Positions 7,865-15,094 of a stretch of DNA of 27,809 bases are shown piece after piece. How positions within the stretch are numbered: the first letter of the stretch is position 1; each line of letters starts with the position of its first letter. The translations under genes were made by a program, and so were the position numbers. The notes under the pieces are model-generated. The model was given only the letters and a program-made list of their open reading frames with translations. It was not told the DNA's origin and searched no databases. Where the stretch lies: NCBI GenBank assembly GCA_013154385.1, contig JAADCO010000027.1:1-27809 (forward strand), in the 5' to 3' direction. The stretch is from Thermodesulfobacteriota bacterium. Lineage in GTDB: Bacteria > Desulfobacterota > Thermodesulfobacteria > Thermodesulfobacteriales > Thermodesulfatatoraceae.

Positions 7865-8649
7865 TCGCTCAACCTGATCCTTTCGATCTTGAGCGCCCGG
7901 CCGCTCTCCGCGTCAAGCTCCACGTAAACCGCCTCAAGCTTCACCTGACCGGAGTTGGGCACCTCGAGCTTTCTCGGAACCTGCGTGAGGAAGAGCTCCA
8001 CGGCCTGATCCGCCCGCATCCCGATGACCCCGTCGCGGATGCCGGTCATGCCCACGTCGGAGATGTAGGCCGTGCCCTGCGGGAGAACGCGCTCGTCTGC
8101 GGTTTGCACGTGGGTGTGCGTTCCGAGGAGGGCCGAGACCTTCCCGTCGAGATACCAGCCCAGGGCGATCTTTTCCGAGGTGGCTTCGGCGTGAAAATCC
8201 ACCACGATGCAGGGGGTTTCTTCCCGGAGACGCTCGGCCAGGGCCGCGCCGATGCGAAAGGGGCAATCAAGCGCCCTCATGAAGACCCGGCCCTCCAGGT
8301 TGATGACCCCCAACTTCAGGCCGTTCTTTTGGATGACCGCGTGTCCGCGCCCCACGGCCCCGGCGGGATAATTGGCCGGACGGAGCACCTTCTCGGCGCG
8401 CGAGAGATAGGGCAAAAATTCCCGCCGCCAGATGTGGTTCCCGGAGGTGAGGAGGTCAAACCCCGCGCCGAAGAGCTCTTCCGCCGTCTTTTCCGTGAGC
8501 CCGTAACCCCCGGCGGCGTTTTCGGCGTTTCCCAGAACGAAGTCCGGGGCGTAGCGGGAGATCAGGTCCGGCAGAAAACGTTTGATGGCTTTGCGCCCGG
8601 GCCGCCCCACCACGTCGCCCACGAAGAGCACGCGCATCTTACTTGGCAT
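7861..8649 (-). CDS. ymdB: YmdB-family metallophosphoesterase
   Basis: 262 residues matching the YmdB / TIGR00282 calcineurin-like phosphoesterases. Metal and catalytic motifs run in order: FVGDVVGRPGR, NAENAAGG, SGNHIW, VVDFHAEATSEK and GTHTHVQTADE. Bacillus YmdB hydrolyses 2',3'-cyclic nucleotides and influences biofilm formation. The gene follows rny closely in many bacteria, as here, which suggests a link with RNA decay. Two starts compete: ATG 8649 overlaps the rny end by 11 bases, and ATG 8637 lies one base after the rny stop and gives the usual N-terminus MRVLFVGDVVG. Neither has a strong RBS; the second fits the family better. The TAG stop lies in CTAG 7861-7864 shared with the opposing Fur-FeoA gene. 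Confidence 0.92.
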   Translation of the reverse strand: MPSKMRVLFVGDVVGRPGRKAIKRFLPDLISRYAPDFVLGNAENAAGGYGLTEKTAEELFGAGFDLLTSGNHIWRREFLPYLSRAEKVLRPANYPAGAVGRGHAVIQKNGLKLGVINLEGRVFMRALDCPFRIGAALAERLREETPCIVVDFHAEATSEKIALGWYLDGKVSALLGTHTHVQTADERVLPQGTAYISDVGMTGIRDGVIGMRADQAVELFLTQVPRKLEVPNSGQVKLEAVYVELDAESGRALKIERIRLSD

Positions 8650-10201
8650 ATTCCACCGCCCTTGTCTCGCGAATGACCGTCACCTTGATGAGCCCCGGAT
8701 AGGTGAGCTCCTTTTCGATCTTCTTGGCTATCTCCCGGGAAAGCAGGGCGGCGTCGGTGTCCGAGACCTTGCCGCTGTCCACCATGACGCGGATCTCACG
8801 GCCCGCCTGGATGGCGTAGGCCTTCTGCACCCCGGGGAAGGAAGTGGCCACCCGCTCGAGGTTTTCGAGACGCTTGATGTAGCTCTCAAGGAGCTCCCGC
8901 CGCGCGCCGGGACGGGCCCCTGAAACGGCGTCCGCCGCCTGGACCAGCACGGCCAGCGGGGTCTCCGGCGCCACGTCTTCGTGGTGGGCGGCAATGGCGT
9001 GGACGATCTCTTCGTCCTCTCCGTATTTCTTGGCCAGCTCCGCGCCGATCAGGGCGTGGGGACCTTCGAGCTCCTGATCCACGGCCTTCCCGATATCGTG
9101 AAGGAGCCCCGCACGTTTGGCCTTCTTCACGTCCAGACCGAGCTCTCCCGCCATCACGCCGCAGAGATAGGCCACCTCGATGGAGTGCTGGAGCACGTTT
9201 TGCGCGTAGCTCGTGCGGTACTTGAGCTTGCCGAGGAGACGGAGGAGCTCCGGAGCCAGGCCGTAGACGCCCACGTCAAAGGCGGCCCGCTCCCCCACCT
9301 CCTTGATGGTGGCTTCGAGTTCTTCTTCCACCTTGCGCACCACCTCTTCGATGCGTGCCGGATGGATGCGGCCGTCGGAGATGAGACGCTCAAGGGCGAT
9401 GCGCGCCACCTCGCGCCGCAGGGGATTGAAGGCCGAAAGCACCACGGCCTCGGGTGTGTCGTCAATGATGAGATCAACCCCGGTGGCGGCCTCCAGCGCC
9501 CGGATGTTTCTGCCCTCGCGCCCGATGATGCGGCCCTTCATCTCTTCACTGGGCAGAGGCACCACCGAAACCGATTTTTCCGCCACGAACTCCGCGGCGC
9601 ACCGGGAAATGGCAAGGGCCAGGATCTCGCGCGCCCGACGGTTGGCCTCCTCGCGCGTCTCGGTCTCGATGCGCATGAGGGTGCGCGCCGCTTCCTCACG
9701 GGCCTCTTCCTCCGCCTTCTTGAGCACGATCTCCCGGGCCTCTTCCATGGTCATCTGGGCTACCCGCTCAAGCTCTTCCTTCTGGGCGTTGATGAGTTCC
9801 TCGTATTCGCTCTCTTTGGACCGCAGGGTCTCCTCGCGCTGACGCAGGGCCTCTTCTTTCTGATTGAGCTCCCGTTCCCGACGCTCAAGCTGCTCGCCCC
9901 GGCGCTCCAGGTTGAACTCCCTCTCGGAAAGCCGCTTTTCGAGCTCGGCCAGTTTCTGCTTGCGGCCTTCGAATTCGCGTTCGATTTCCTCCTTGTACTT
10001 GAGGGCTTCCTCTCGGGCGGCCAGTCTGGCTTCCTGCTTGAGGTTTTCGGCTTCCTTGCGCGCGGCGTCGAGGATCTCCCGGGCCTGCTGTTCTACCCCG
10101 GCGAGCTGCTTGGCGTCTTTTCGCTTCTTGTATTCGATACCGGCGAGGATCCCTGCCCCCACTCCCACGAGTAAGACAAGTCCCACGAGGACCCATTCCA
10201 T
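8639..10201 (-). CDS. rny: Ribonuclease Y
   Basis: 520 residues with the full RNase Y layout. An N-terminal membrane helix (WVLVGLVLLVGVGAGILAGI, residues 3-22) is followed by a long charged coiled coil (about 25-200), a KH domain with GRIIGREGRNIRALEAATGVD, and an HD domain with LQHSIEVAYLCG, LLHDIGKA and AIAAHHED. It is a membrane-anchored endonuclease that starts mRNA decay. The RBS is near perfect (AAGGAGGT, spacing 6). Upstream lies a ~200-nt segment able to fold into nested stems, then 6S RNA and zapA, all on the same strand. Its last codons overlap the possible first ATG of ymdB. Confidence 0.97.
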   Translation of the reverse strand: MEWVLVGLVLLVGVGAGILAGIEYKKRKDAKQLAGVEQQAREILDAARKEAENLKQEARLAAREEALKYKEEIEREFEGRKQKLAELEKRLSEREFNLERRGEQLERRERELNQKEEALRQREETLRSKESEYEELINAQKEELERVAQMTMEEAREIVLKKAEEEAREEAARTLMRIETETREEANRRAREILALAISRCAAEFVAEKSVSVVPLPSEEMKGRIIGREGRNIRALEAATGVDLIIDDTPEAVVLSAFNPLRREVARIALERLISDGRIHPARIEEVVRKVEEELEATIKEVGERAAFDVGVYGLAPELLRLLGKLKYRTSYAQNVLQHSIEVAYLCGVMAGELGLDVKKAKRAGLLHDIGKAVDQELEGPHALIGAELAKKYGEDEEIVHAIAAHHEDVAPETPLAVLVQAADAVSGARPGARRELLESYIKRLENLERVATSFPGVQKAYAIQAGREIRVMVDSGKVSDTDAALLSREIAKKIEKELTYPGLIKVTVIRETRAVEYAK

Positions 10202-10207
10202 GGTCTG

Positions 10208-10433
10208 ACCTCCTTGTGATCTATCTCTAAACCCCGTGGGGACGAGGAGCGGGTGGGTGAAAGGAAGGACACAAAAGACTTTTAGGCCTTGTTAAACCCT
10301 CTTTCTAAAGCCAAAACCTCTTTACTTTGGTTTCCAAAGCCTTATCTTTGAGCATATTTCTCAGGCCTAAGGCCTGTTGACTCTTTCCTTTCACCTACCG
10401 CCAACCGCGTAAATATCTCTATCCCTCACGGGG
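10208..10433 (-). promoter_or_regulatory. Structured leader RNA upstream of rny (candidate regulatory element or separate ncRNA)
   Basis: This gap between 6S RNA and rny has no gene, but its segments pair in a nested order on the minus strand. The outermost is CCCCGUG (10433-10427) with CACGGGG (10238-10232). Next, GGUGAAAGGAA (10395-10385) pairs perfectly with UUCCUUUCACC (10266-10256), extended outward by further pairs with a bulge. Inside lie two small hairpins, CAGGCC-UUA-GGCCUG (10376-10362) and CUUUGG-AAA-CCAAAG (10339-10325). The outer stem closes about 20 bases before the AAGGAGGT of rny. RNase E controls itself through its 5' leader; a similar role for RNase Y is only an inference. 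An immobile MITE-like element is the alternative. Confidence 0.5.
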
Positions 10434-10444
10434 CCTTGCTATAA

Positions 10445-10623
10445 AAATAGACCCCGGGGTGCCGTGTTAACCGGCCCGCTCGAGACCCCTCCCTGTACGT
10501 GGGCGGCTCATCCTGCCGTACGGCTTCTCCCCTGCGGGAGTGTGCCTCCGGCAGGAGAGGAGCCCCCCAAAGGTCTCGCTGTTGGCTCGGCGGGCTGATG
10601 GGTTAATCACGAACACCCCAGGG
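10445..10623 (-). ncRNA. ssrS: 6S RNA
   Basis: The minus strand folds into one long rod typical of 6S RNA. Closing stem CCCUGGGGUG (from 10623) pairs with CACCCCGGGG (to 10452), continued by CGUG/CACG and UUAACC/GGUUAA. After a bulged region GCCCGC pairs with GCGGGC and GAGACC with GGUCUC, then UCCUGCCG with CGGCAGGA and CUCCC with GGGAG near the tip. A UCUAUUUUUAU tail follows the closing stem and fits termination. 6S RNA binds the housekeeping RNA polymerase and mimics an open promoter. Its position just after zapA is as in Enterobacteria. Ends are estimated from pairing, not mapped. The 5' arm contains the zapA stop codon. Confidence 0.85.
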
Positions 10624-10903
10624 AACCCTTCTCCTTCTCCAGATATTCTTCGATCAAGCTCGCCTTCTCTAAAAGGGCCCGGCGAAAGGCCTCGTAATCT
10701 CTTTTCATTTTTACATAATCTCCGCAGATTTGTAAGAGCAGCAAAATGGCCACTTTAAGCGGCGGTAAAAACCGATATTTGCGGCGAATCTCTTCTTCTT
10801 TCTCCTTCAAAAGCTGTTGAATCTCCACCACCATCTCCTCCGGAAGATCCGTCCGGAGGGAGACGGTCTGACCCAAAAGGTGGAAATCAACGATGCGTTC
10901 CAA
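10607..10903 (-). CDS. zapA: Cell division protein ZapA
   Basis: 98 residues with the ZapA pattern: a small N-terminal alpha/beta part (ERIVDFHLLGQTVSLRTDLPEE) and a long C-terminal helix (from about residue 45) for dimer and tetramer formation. ZapA bundles FtsZ filaments at the division ring. The start is a TTG at 10903; no ATG or GTG is near, and the upstream zapB stop is four bases away, so translation is likely coupled since the RBS is weak. The final codons and TGA lie inside the 5' arm of 6S RNA, so message and small RNA overlap by about 17 bases. Confidence 0.85.
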   Translation of the reverse strand: MERIVDFHLLGQTVSLRTDLPEEMVVEIQQLLKEKEEEIRRKYRFLPPLKVAILLLLQICGDYVKMKRDYEAFRRALLEKASLIEEYLEKEKGSLGCS

Positions 10904-10907
10904 AACT

Positions 10908-11135
10908 CTAGCCCGTTAGCAATTGGTCTATTCTTGAGAGAAGGCCCTGGACCTTCTCCTTTATGAGATCGCGCTCTTCCCGGAGGCGCGAAAGTTCCGT
11001 GCGCAGGCCGGAAATCTCTTCCTCTTTCTGCCGCAATTGAGCGAGCAATTCTTCCTTTTCCCGGCGCAAATCCTGCAATACCCCCAGCAAAGCCTCGATT
11101 TTTTCCTCAAGGAGACGGATCTCCTGAAATTCCAT
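10908..11135 (-). CDS. zapB: Small coiled-coil protein, ZapB-like
   Basis: 75 residues that are almost entirely one coiled coil with Leu/Ile heptads (IRLLEEKIEALLGVLQDL and onward) and many Glu/Lys/Arg. Size, coiled-coil nature and position directly before zapA match the ZapB-like division proteins, which connect to ZapA at the division ring. Sequence alone would not separate it from other short coiled coils, so the name depends on context. The RBS AGGAGG is well placed six bases before the ATG. The gap to glmU upstream is 48 bases, with nothing recognisable in it. Confidence 0.7.
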   Translation of the reverse strand: MEFQEIRLLEEKIEALLGVLQDLRREKEELLAQLRQKEEEISGLRTELSRLREERDLIKEKVQGLLSRIDQLLTG

Positions 11136-11183
11136 AAGCCCTCCTCTTTCAGTTTGCTAAAGTGAGATCTGAGCGTCAACGCA

Positions 11184-12188
11184 TTAACCTTTAAAACCCC
11201 AATCTATCAATCTGGTCCCCGGTGGAACTTGCCAGCCTTTGAGCCTCAAGCCCGGACCGACTTCCGCCCCCGGGCCGACCTCAACGTCCTCAAGATAACA
11301 AAAACTGAGCACCTTTGCCTCCGGTCCGATGCGCGTCTCTCCGCGCAGGACCACGTGGGGAAAGATGGTGGCCCCGGGCTCGATCCTCACCCTTCTTTCC
11401 AGATAGACGGTCTCGGGGAGGATGAGGGTGACCCCTTCTTTCATGAACTTCTTTCTCAGCCGGTCCTGAAAGATTCCCTCCACCCTGGCCCTTTCTTCCT
11501 GACTGTTGACCCCGAGGATCTCCGTGGCTTCGGGTACCCGATGGGCGGCCACCGGAAGACCCCGGTTGACGGCGATCTCCACCACGTCGGTGAGATAGTA
11601 TTCCTTCTGGACGTTTTCCGGGCGGATCTCCTTGAGCGCGGAGAAGAGATAGTCGGCCTGAAAGACGTACGTCCCGCTGTTGACCTCCTTGATGGCCCTT
11701 TCCTTTTCGCTGGCGTCCTTCTCCTCGACGATGCGGCGCACCAGACCGCGCTCGTCACGCACGATCCGTCCGTAACCAAAGGGGTCTTCCACTTCGGCGG
11801 TGAGCACGGTGACCACGGCTTTGCGGCGGCGATGTTCGGCCAGAAGCCCCTCCAGGGTCTCGGGGCGCAAGAGGGGCACGTCTCCGCAAAGGACCAGGAT
11901 CTCTCCGGAAAAATCCGCCAGGGCCCCTTCGCATCTCCTGACGGCGTCTCCGGTGCCCAGTTGTTCCTTCTGCTCCACGAACTCCACGGGATAGTTCCTC
12001 AAGGCCTCGCGCACCAGCTCGGCCTTGTAGCCCACCACCACCAGGATGCGGTCCGGCGAAAGGGTGCGAGCCGTCTCCAGGACGTGGACCACCATGGGTT
12101 CCCCGGCCAGGAGATGAAGGACCTTGGGATAGGGAGACTTCATACGCGTGCCCTTGCCCGCGGCCAAAATGATCGTGGCCAACTTCAT
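11184..12188 (-). CDS. glmU: Truncated GlmU: UDP-GlcNAc pyrophosphorylase without the acetyltransferase half
   Basis: 334 residues from ATG 12188, which has GGAGG seven bases upstream; a GTG at 12194 would add two residues but lies too close to the RBS. The pyrophosphorylase domain is complete: LAAGKGTRMKSPYPKVLH, QLGTGDAV, LCGDVPLL, FGYGRIVRD, EVNSGTYVF and ILGVNSQEE. It would make UDP-GlcNAc from GlcNAc-1-phosphate. Normal GlmU has about 450 residues, with a long left-handed beta helix that acetylates GlcN-1-P. Here only about four helix turns follow (from residue 250) and the protein ends in LIDWGFKG, so the catalytic part is missing. No frameshifted remainder is seen downstream. Acetylation must come from another protein, or the substrate differs. 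Confidence 0.85.
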   Translation of the reverse strand: MKLATIILAAGKGTRMKSPYPKVLHLLAGEPMVVHVLETARTLSPDRILVVVGYKAELVREALRNYPVEFVEQKEQLGTGDAVRRCEGALADFSGEILVLCGDVPLLRPETLEGLLAEHRRRKAVVTVLTAEVEDPFGYGRIVRDERGLVRRIVEEKDASEKERAIKEVNSGTYVFQADYLFSALKEIRPENVQKEYYLTDVVEIAVNRGLPVAAHRVPEATEILGVNSQEERARVEGIFQDRLRKKFMKEGVTLILPETVYLERRVRIEPGATIFPHVVLRGETRIGPEAKVLSFCYLEDVEVGPGAEVGPGLRLKGWQVPPGTRLIDWGFKG

Positions 12189-12202
12189 ACCCACACCTCC
12201 AC

Positions 12203-12236
12203 AAATAAAAAAGGGGCAACCGAAGTTGCCCCTTTT
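12203..12236 (-). terminator. Rho-independent terminator of the atp operon
   Basis: On the minus strand a perfect stem GGGGCAAC/GTTGCCCC with a UUCG loop closed by C-G is followed by TTTTTTATTT. The flanking A run makes it partly usable on the other strand too. It comes 24 bases after the atpC stop and ends only about 15 bases before the glmU start, so it also separates ATP synthase from the envelope and division genes. Confidence 0.92.
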
Positions 12237-12259
12237 GGTCTCTTTGGATGAACGGGAAT

Positions 12260-12691
12260 CTATCTAGCTGCTGGGCGCCTCACGTGTTCGGCCACCCGAA
12301 GGCGTACCAAAGCCCTCTGGAGCGCCGCCTGCGCCCGGGCTAGATCTATCTTCTCCGCCTTGGCCAGGGCCTCCTGGATGCGGCGTTCCGCCCGCTCCTT
12401 GGCCCGCAAGGCGCGTTCGACGTCTATCTCTTCCGCCCTCTCCGCGGCCTCGCAGAGGAAGGTGATCTTGTTGTTGCTCACCTCGCAGAAGCCACCGCTC
12501 ACCGCAAGGTACTCCACCCGATCACCCACGCGATAACGCAACTCACCGATCTTGATGGCCGCCACCATCGGGGCGTGGTTAGCCAGGACACCGAACTCAC
12601 CTGCCACCCCGGGCGCGGTAACCAGGTCTACTTCCTCACTAACCACTAGGCGGTCCGGTGTAACGATCTCCAAGAGAATACGAGCCATCAT
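12260..12691 (-). CDS. atpC: ATP synthase F1 epsilon subunit
   Basis: 143 residues. The N-terminal beta sandwich (ILLEIVTPDRLVVSEEVDLVTAPG, GEFGVLANHAPMVAAIKIGEL, YLAVSGGFCEV) is followed by a helical hairpin rich in Ala, Glu and Arg. It is part of the central stalk and regulates rotation. Its ATG overlaps the atpD stop by one base (TAATG), and a second ATG follows immediately. It is the last gene of the operon, with a strong terminator just behind it. Confidence 0.95.
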   Translation of the reverse strand: MMARILLEIVTPDRLVVSEEVDLVTAPGVAGEFGVLANHAPMVAAIKIGELRYRVGDRVEYLAVSGGFCEVSNNKITFLCEAAERAEEIDVERALRAKERAERRIQEALAKAEKIDLARAQAALQRALVRLRVAEHVRRPAAR

Positions 12692-14115
12692 TAACCTCCA
12701 GCAGCCATTTGACGGGCCTTCTCCACGGCCTCCTCAATGGTACCCACCATGTAGAAGGCCTGCTCGGGGAGGTCGTCGTACTTACCTTCGAGGATCTCCT
12801 TAAAGCCCCGAATCGTGTCTTCGAGCTTCACGTAACGACCGGGAACTCCGGTGAACTGCTCGGCCACGTGGAAGGGCTGAGAGAGGAAACGCTGAATCTT
12901 ACGAGCTCGGGACACGATGATCTTGTCCTCTTCGGAGAGCTCGTCCATACCCAAGATGGCGATGATGTCCTGGAGGTCCTTATAGCGCTGGAGCACCTGC
13001 TGGACCTGTCGGGCCACCTGGTAGTGCTCCTCACCCAGGATGTTCGGGTCAAGGATTCGGGACTGAGAGTCGAGCGGGTCCACGGCGGGGTAGATTCCGA
13101 GCTCGGCGATCTGACGCGAAAGAACCACCGTACCGTCCAGGTGGGCGAAGGTGGTAGCCGGAGCCGGGTCGGTCAAGTCGTCGGCCGGCACGTAGACGCA
13201 CTGCAGAGAGGTAATCGAGCCCTTGGTCGTCGAGGTAATCCGTTCCTCGAGCGCACCCAAGTCCGTGGCCAGAGTGGGCTGGTAACCGACGGCCGAGGGG
13301 ATACGACCGAGGAGCGCCGAAACCTCGGAACCCGCCTGGGTGAAGCGGAAGATGTTGTCGACGAAGAAGAGCACGTCCTGACCTTCTTCGTCACGGAAGT
13401 ATTCCGCCACCGTAACTCCGGTGAGAGCCACTCGCGCACGGGCTCCCGGAGGCTCGTTCATCTGTCCGTAAACCAGGGCCGCTTTGTCGATAACCCCGGA
13501 CTCCTTCATTTCGAGGTAGAGGTCGTTCCCTTCACGGGTCCGCTCTCCAACCCCGCAGAACACGGAGATACCACCGTGCTGCATAGCAATGTTGTGAATC
13601 ATCTCCATCATGACGACGGTCTTGCCCACGCCAGCGCCGCCGAAGGTTCCCATCTTACCGCCTCGGGGGAAGGGAACCAGAAGGTCGAGCACTTTAACGC
13701 CGGTTTCAAGGACGCGGATGGTCACGTCCTGCTCGGTAAAGGCCGGGGCAGGACGGTGAATGGGATACTTCTTGTCGGTATTGATAGGTCCCGCTTCGTC
13801 CACCGGATCGCCGACCACGTTCATGATGCGGCCCAAAACCGCCTTTCCAACGGGAACAACGATGGGTTGCCCCGTGGCCATTACCTCCTGACCACGAGCC
13901 AAACCGTCGGTGGTGTCCATAGCGATGGTCCGAACTACGTTATCACCAAGGTGCTGCGCAACCTCGAGCACGAGATTCCATTCACGATCGTCAATGGCCG
14001 GGTTGGTCACCCGCAAGGCGTCAAGGATCTTCGGCACCTTACCCGGTGGGAACTCAACGTCCACTACGGGACCCGTAACCTGAACGATTTTTCCAATTAC
14101 TTTTTCTTCGGCCAT
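12691..14115 (-). CDS. atpD: ATP synthase F1 beta subunit
   Basis: 474 residues, the usual length. Catalytic features are intact: Walker A GGAGVGKT (about 157-164), GVGERTREGNDLY with the catalytic Glu, Walker B region DVLFFVDNIFRFTQAGSEVSALLGR, and DELSEED near the C-terminus. It carries the nucleotide sites that make or hydrolyse ATP. It follows atpG after 66 bases, a gap that holds a diverged copy of the atpG tail, and overlaps atpC by one base. It was the most conserved protein seen here. Confidence 0.99.
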   Translation of the reverse strand: MAEEKVIGKIVQVTGPVVDVEFPPGKVPKILDALRVTNPAIDDREWNLVLEVAQHLGDNVVRTIAMDTTDGLARGQEVMATGQPIVVPVGKAVLGRIMNVVGDPVDEAGPINTDKKYPIHRPAPAFTEQDVTIRVLETGVKVLDLLVPFPRGGKMGTFGGAGVGKTVVMMEMIHNIAMQHGGISVFCGVGERTREGNDLYLEMKESGVIDKAALVYGQMNEPPGARARVALTGVTVAEYFRDEEGQDVLFFVDNIFRFTQAGSEVSALLGRIPSAVGYQPTLATDLGALEERITSTTKGSITSLQCVYVPADDLTDPAPATTFAHLDGTVVLSRQIAELGIYPAVDPLDSQSRILDPNILGEEHYQVARQVQQVLQRYKDLQDIIAILGMDELSEEDKIIVSRARKIQRFLSQPFHVAEQFTGVPGRYVKLEDTIRGFKEILEGKYDDLPEQAFYMVGTIEEAVEKARQMAAGG

Positions 14116-14143
14116 AACGCCTCTTCCTCCTTGTTAAACTTTG

Positions 14144-14223
14144 CTATCCTTTAAGGGCTTCCGCACTGCCCACCATATCCGTTAGCCCTTCCTCAGGGCC
14201 TCCGCACCGCCCACAATGTCCAT
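14144..14223 (-). repeat. Diverged tandem duplication of the atpG 3' end
   Basis: The last codons of atpG (14223-14182) encode MDIVGGAEALRKG and stop. Immediately after, 14182-14144 encodes, in its own frame, TDMVGSAEALKG and TAG. The two copies differ mostly at third positions and by conservative changes, so the second looks like another version of the gamma-subunit C-terminus and not random sequence. It has no start codon and would not normally be translated. Likely origins are gene replacement that left the old tail, or an old slippage duplication. Confidence 0.8.
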
Positions 14224-15072
14224 CAACTCCTTGGTAATCGAAGCTTGACGCGTCTTGTTGAAGAGGAGCGTAAGGCTCTGGACCATGTCACCGCAGGCAC
14301 GATTGGCGTTATCCATGGCCGTCATCCGCGCCGCTTGTTCACTGACCGCCGTCTCCAACATTCCGGCAAAGACGCGCGTGTTCACGTAAAGGGGCAAGAT
14401 CTGTTCAAAAAGCTCCTCGGGCTCCGGCTCGTAGATGTACGAACCGGAAATCTTCTTCTCGGTCTCTTCCACCCCTTCTTCTTTCTCCACGGAGATGGGA
14501 AGGAGCTTCTCCGTCTTGGGGACCTGACGGACCACGTTGACGAAATATCCGTAGATGAGATAGGTCTCGTCTACCTCTCCGTCGATAAAGGCCCTCATCG
14601 CTTCCCGCGCCACCGCGCGCGCGTTGAACATCTCCACCCGGCTCATGATCTCTTCGTAGGACTCGCGCACGATGTCGAACTTCCGATAGTACTGCGCACC
14701 CTTCTTACCGACGCAGATGAGAGAGACATCCCGTCCTTTGGCGCGCTGCTCGCGAATGAACCGCTCGCAGGTATTGATGAGGTTGGCGTTGAAAGCTCCA
14801 CAGAGCCCGCGGTCCGCCGTGATGAGGATGATCTCCACCTTCTTCACTTCCGGGCGCTCCCGCATGAGCTCGAACTGCGAGGTGTTGACCGCGCCGGACC
14901 CCACGAGCTCGTGGATCACTTCCTTGAACTTGGTGGCGTACGGCCGAAACTTCTCCACCCGATCCTGGGCGCCGCGCAGTTTGGCCGCGGCCACCATGTT
15001 CATCGCCTTCGTAATCTGGCCAATCTTTTTGACCGCTTCTATCTTGCGCTTAATGTCTCTTAGGTTCGGCAT
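14182..15072 (-). CDS. atpG: ATP synthase F1 gamma subunit
   Basis: 296 residues, normal for the family. The N-terminal helix MPNLRDIKRKIEAVKKIGQITKAMNMVAAAKL, the central ITADRGLCGAFNANL and the C-terminal MTAMDNANRACGDMVQSLTLLFNKTRQASITKELMDIV-type helix are all typical; the two long helices form the rotor shaft inside alpha3beta3. The RBS (GAGG) is well placed. It lies 22 bases after atpA. The stop is followed at once by a second, diverged copy of the last dozen codons. Confidence 0.98.
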   Translation of the reverse strand: MPNLRDIKRKIEAVKKIGQITKAMNMVAAAKLRGAQDRVEKFRPYATKFKEVIHELVGSGAVNTSQFELMRERPEVKKVEIILITADRGLCGAFNANLINTCERFIREQRAKGRDVSLICVGKKGAQYYRKFDIVRESYEEIMSRVEMFNARAVAREAMRAFIDGEVDETYLIYGYFVNVVRQVPKTEKLLPISVEKEEGVEETEKKISGSYIYEPEPEELFEQILPLYVNTRVFAGMLETAVSEQAARMTAMDNANRACGDMVQSLTLLFNKTRQASITKELMDIVGGAEALRKG

Positions 15073-15094
15073 CTTTCCTCACCTGTCCTCTTCT

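Noticed and set aside
10540..10758. A 72-codon plus-strand frame
   Set aside because: It lies over the 6S RNA and zapA on the other strand; there is no RBS and the composition follows the RNA stems.
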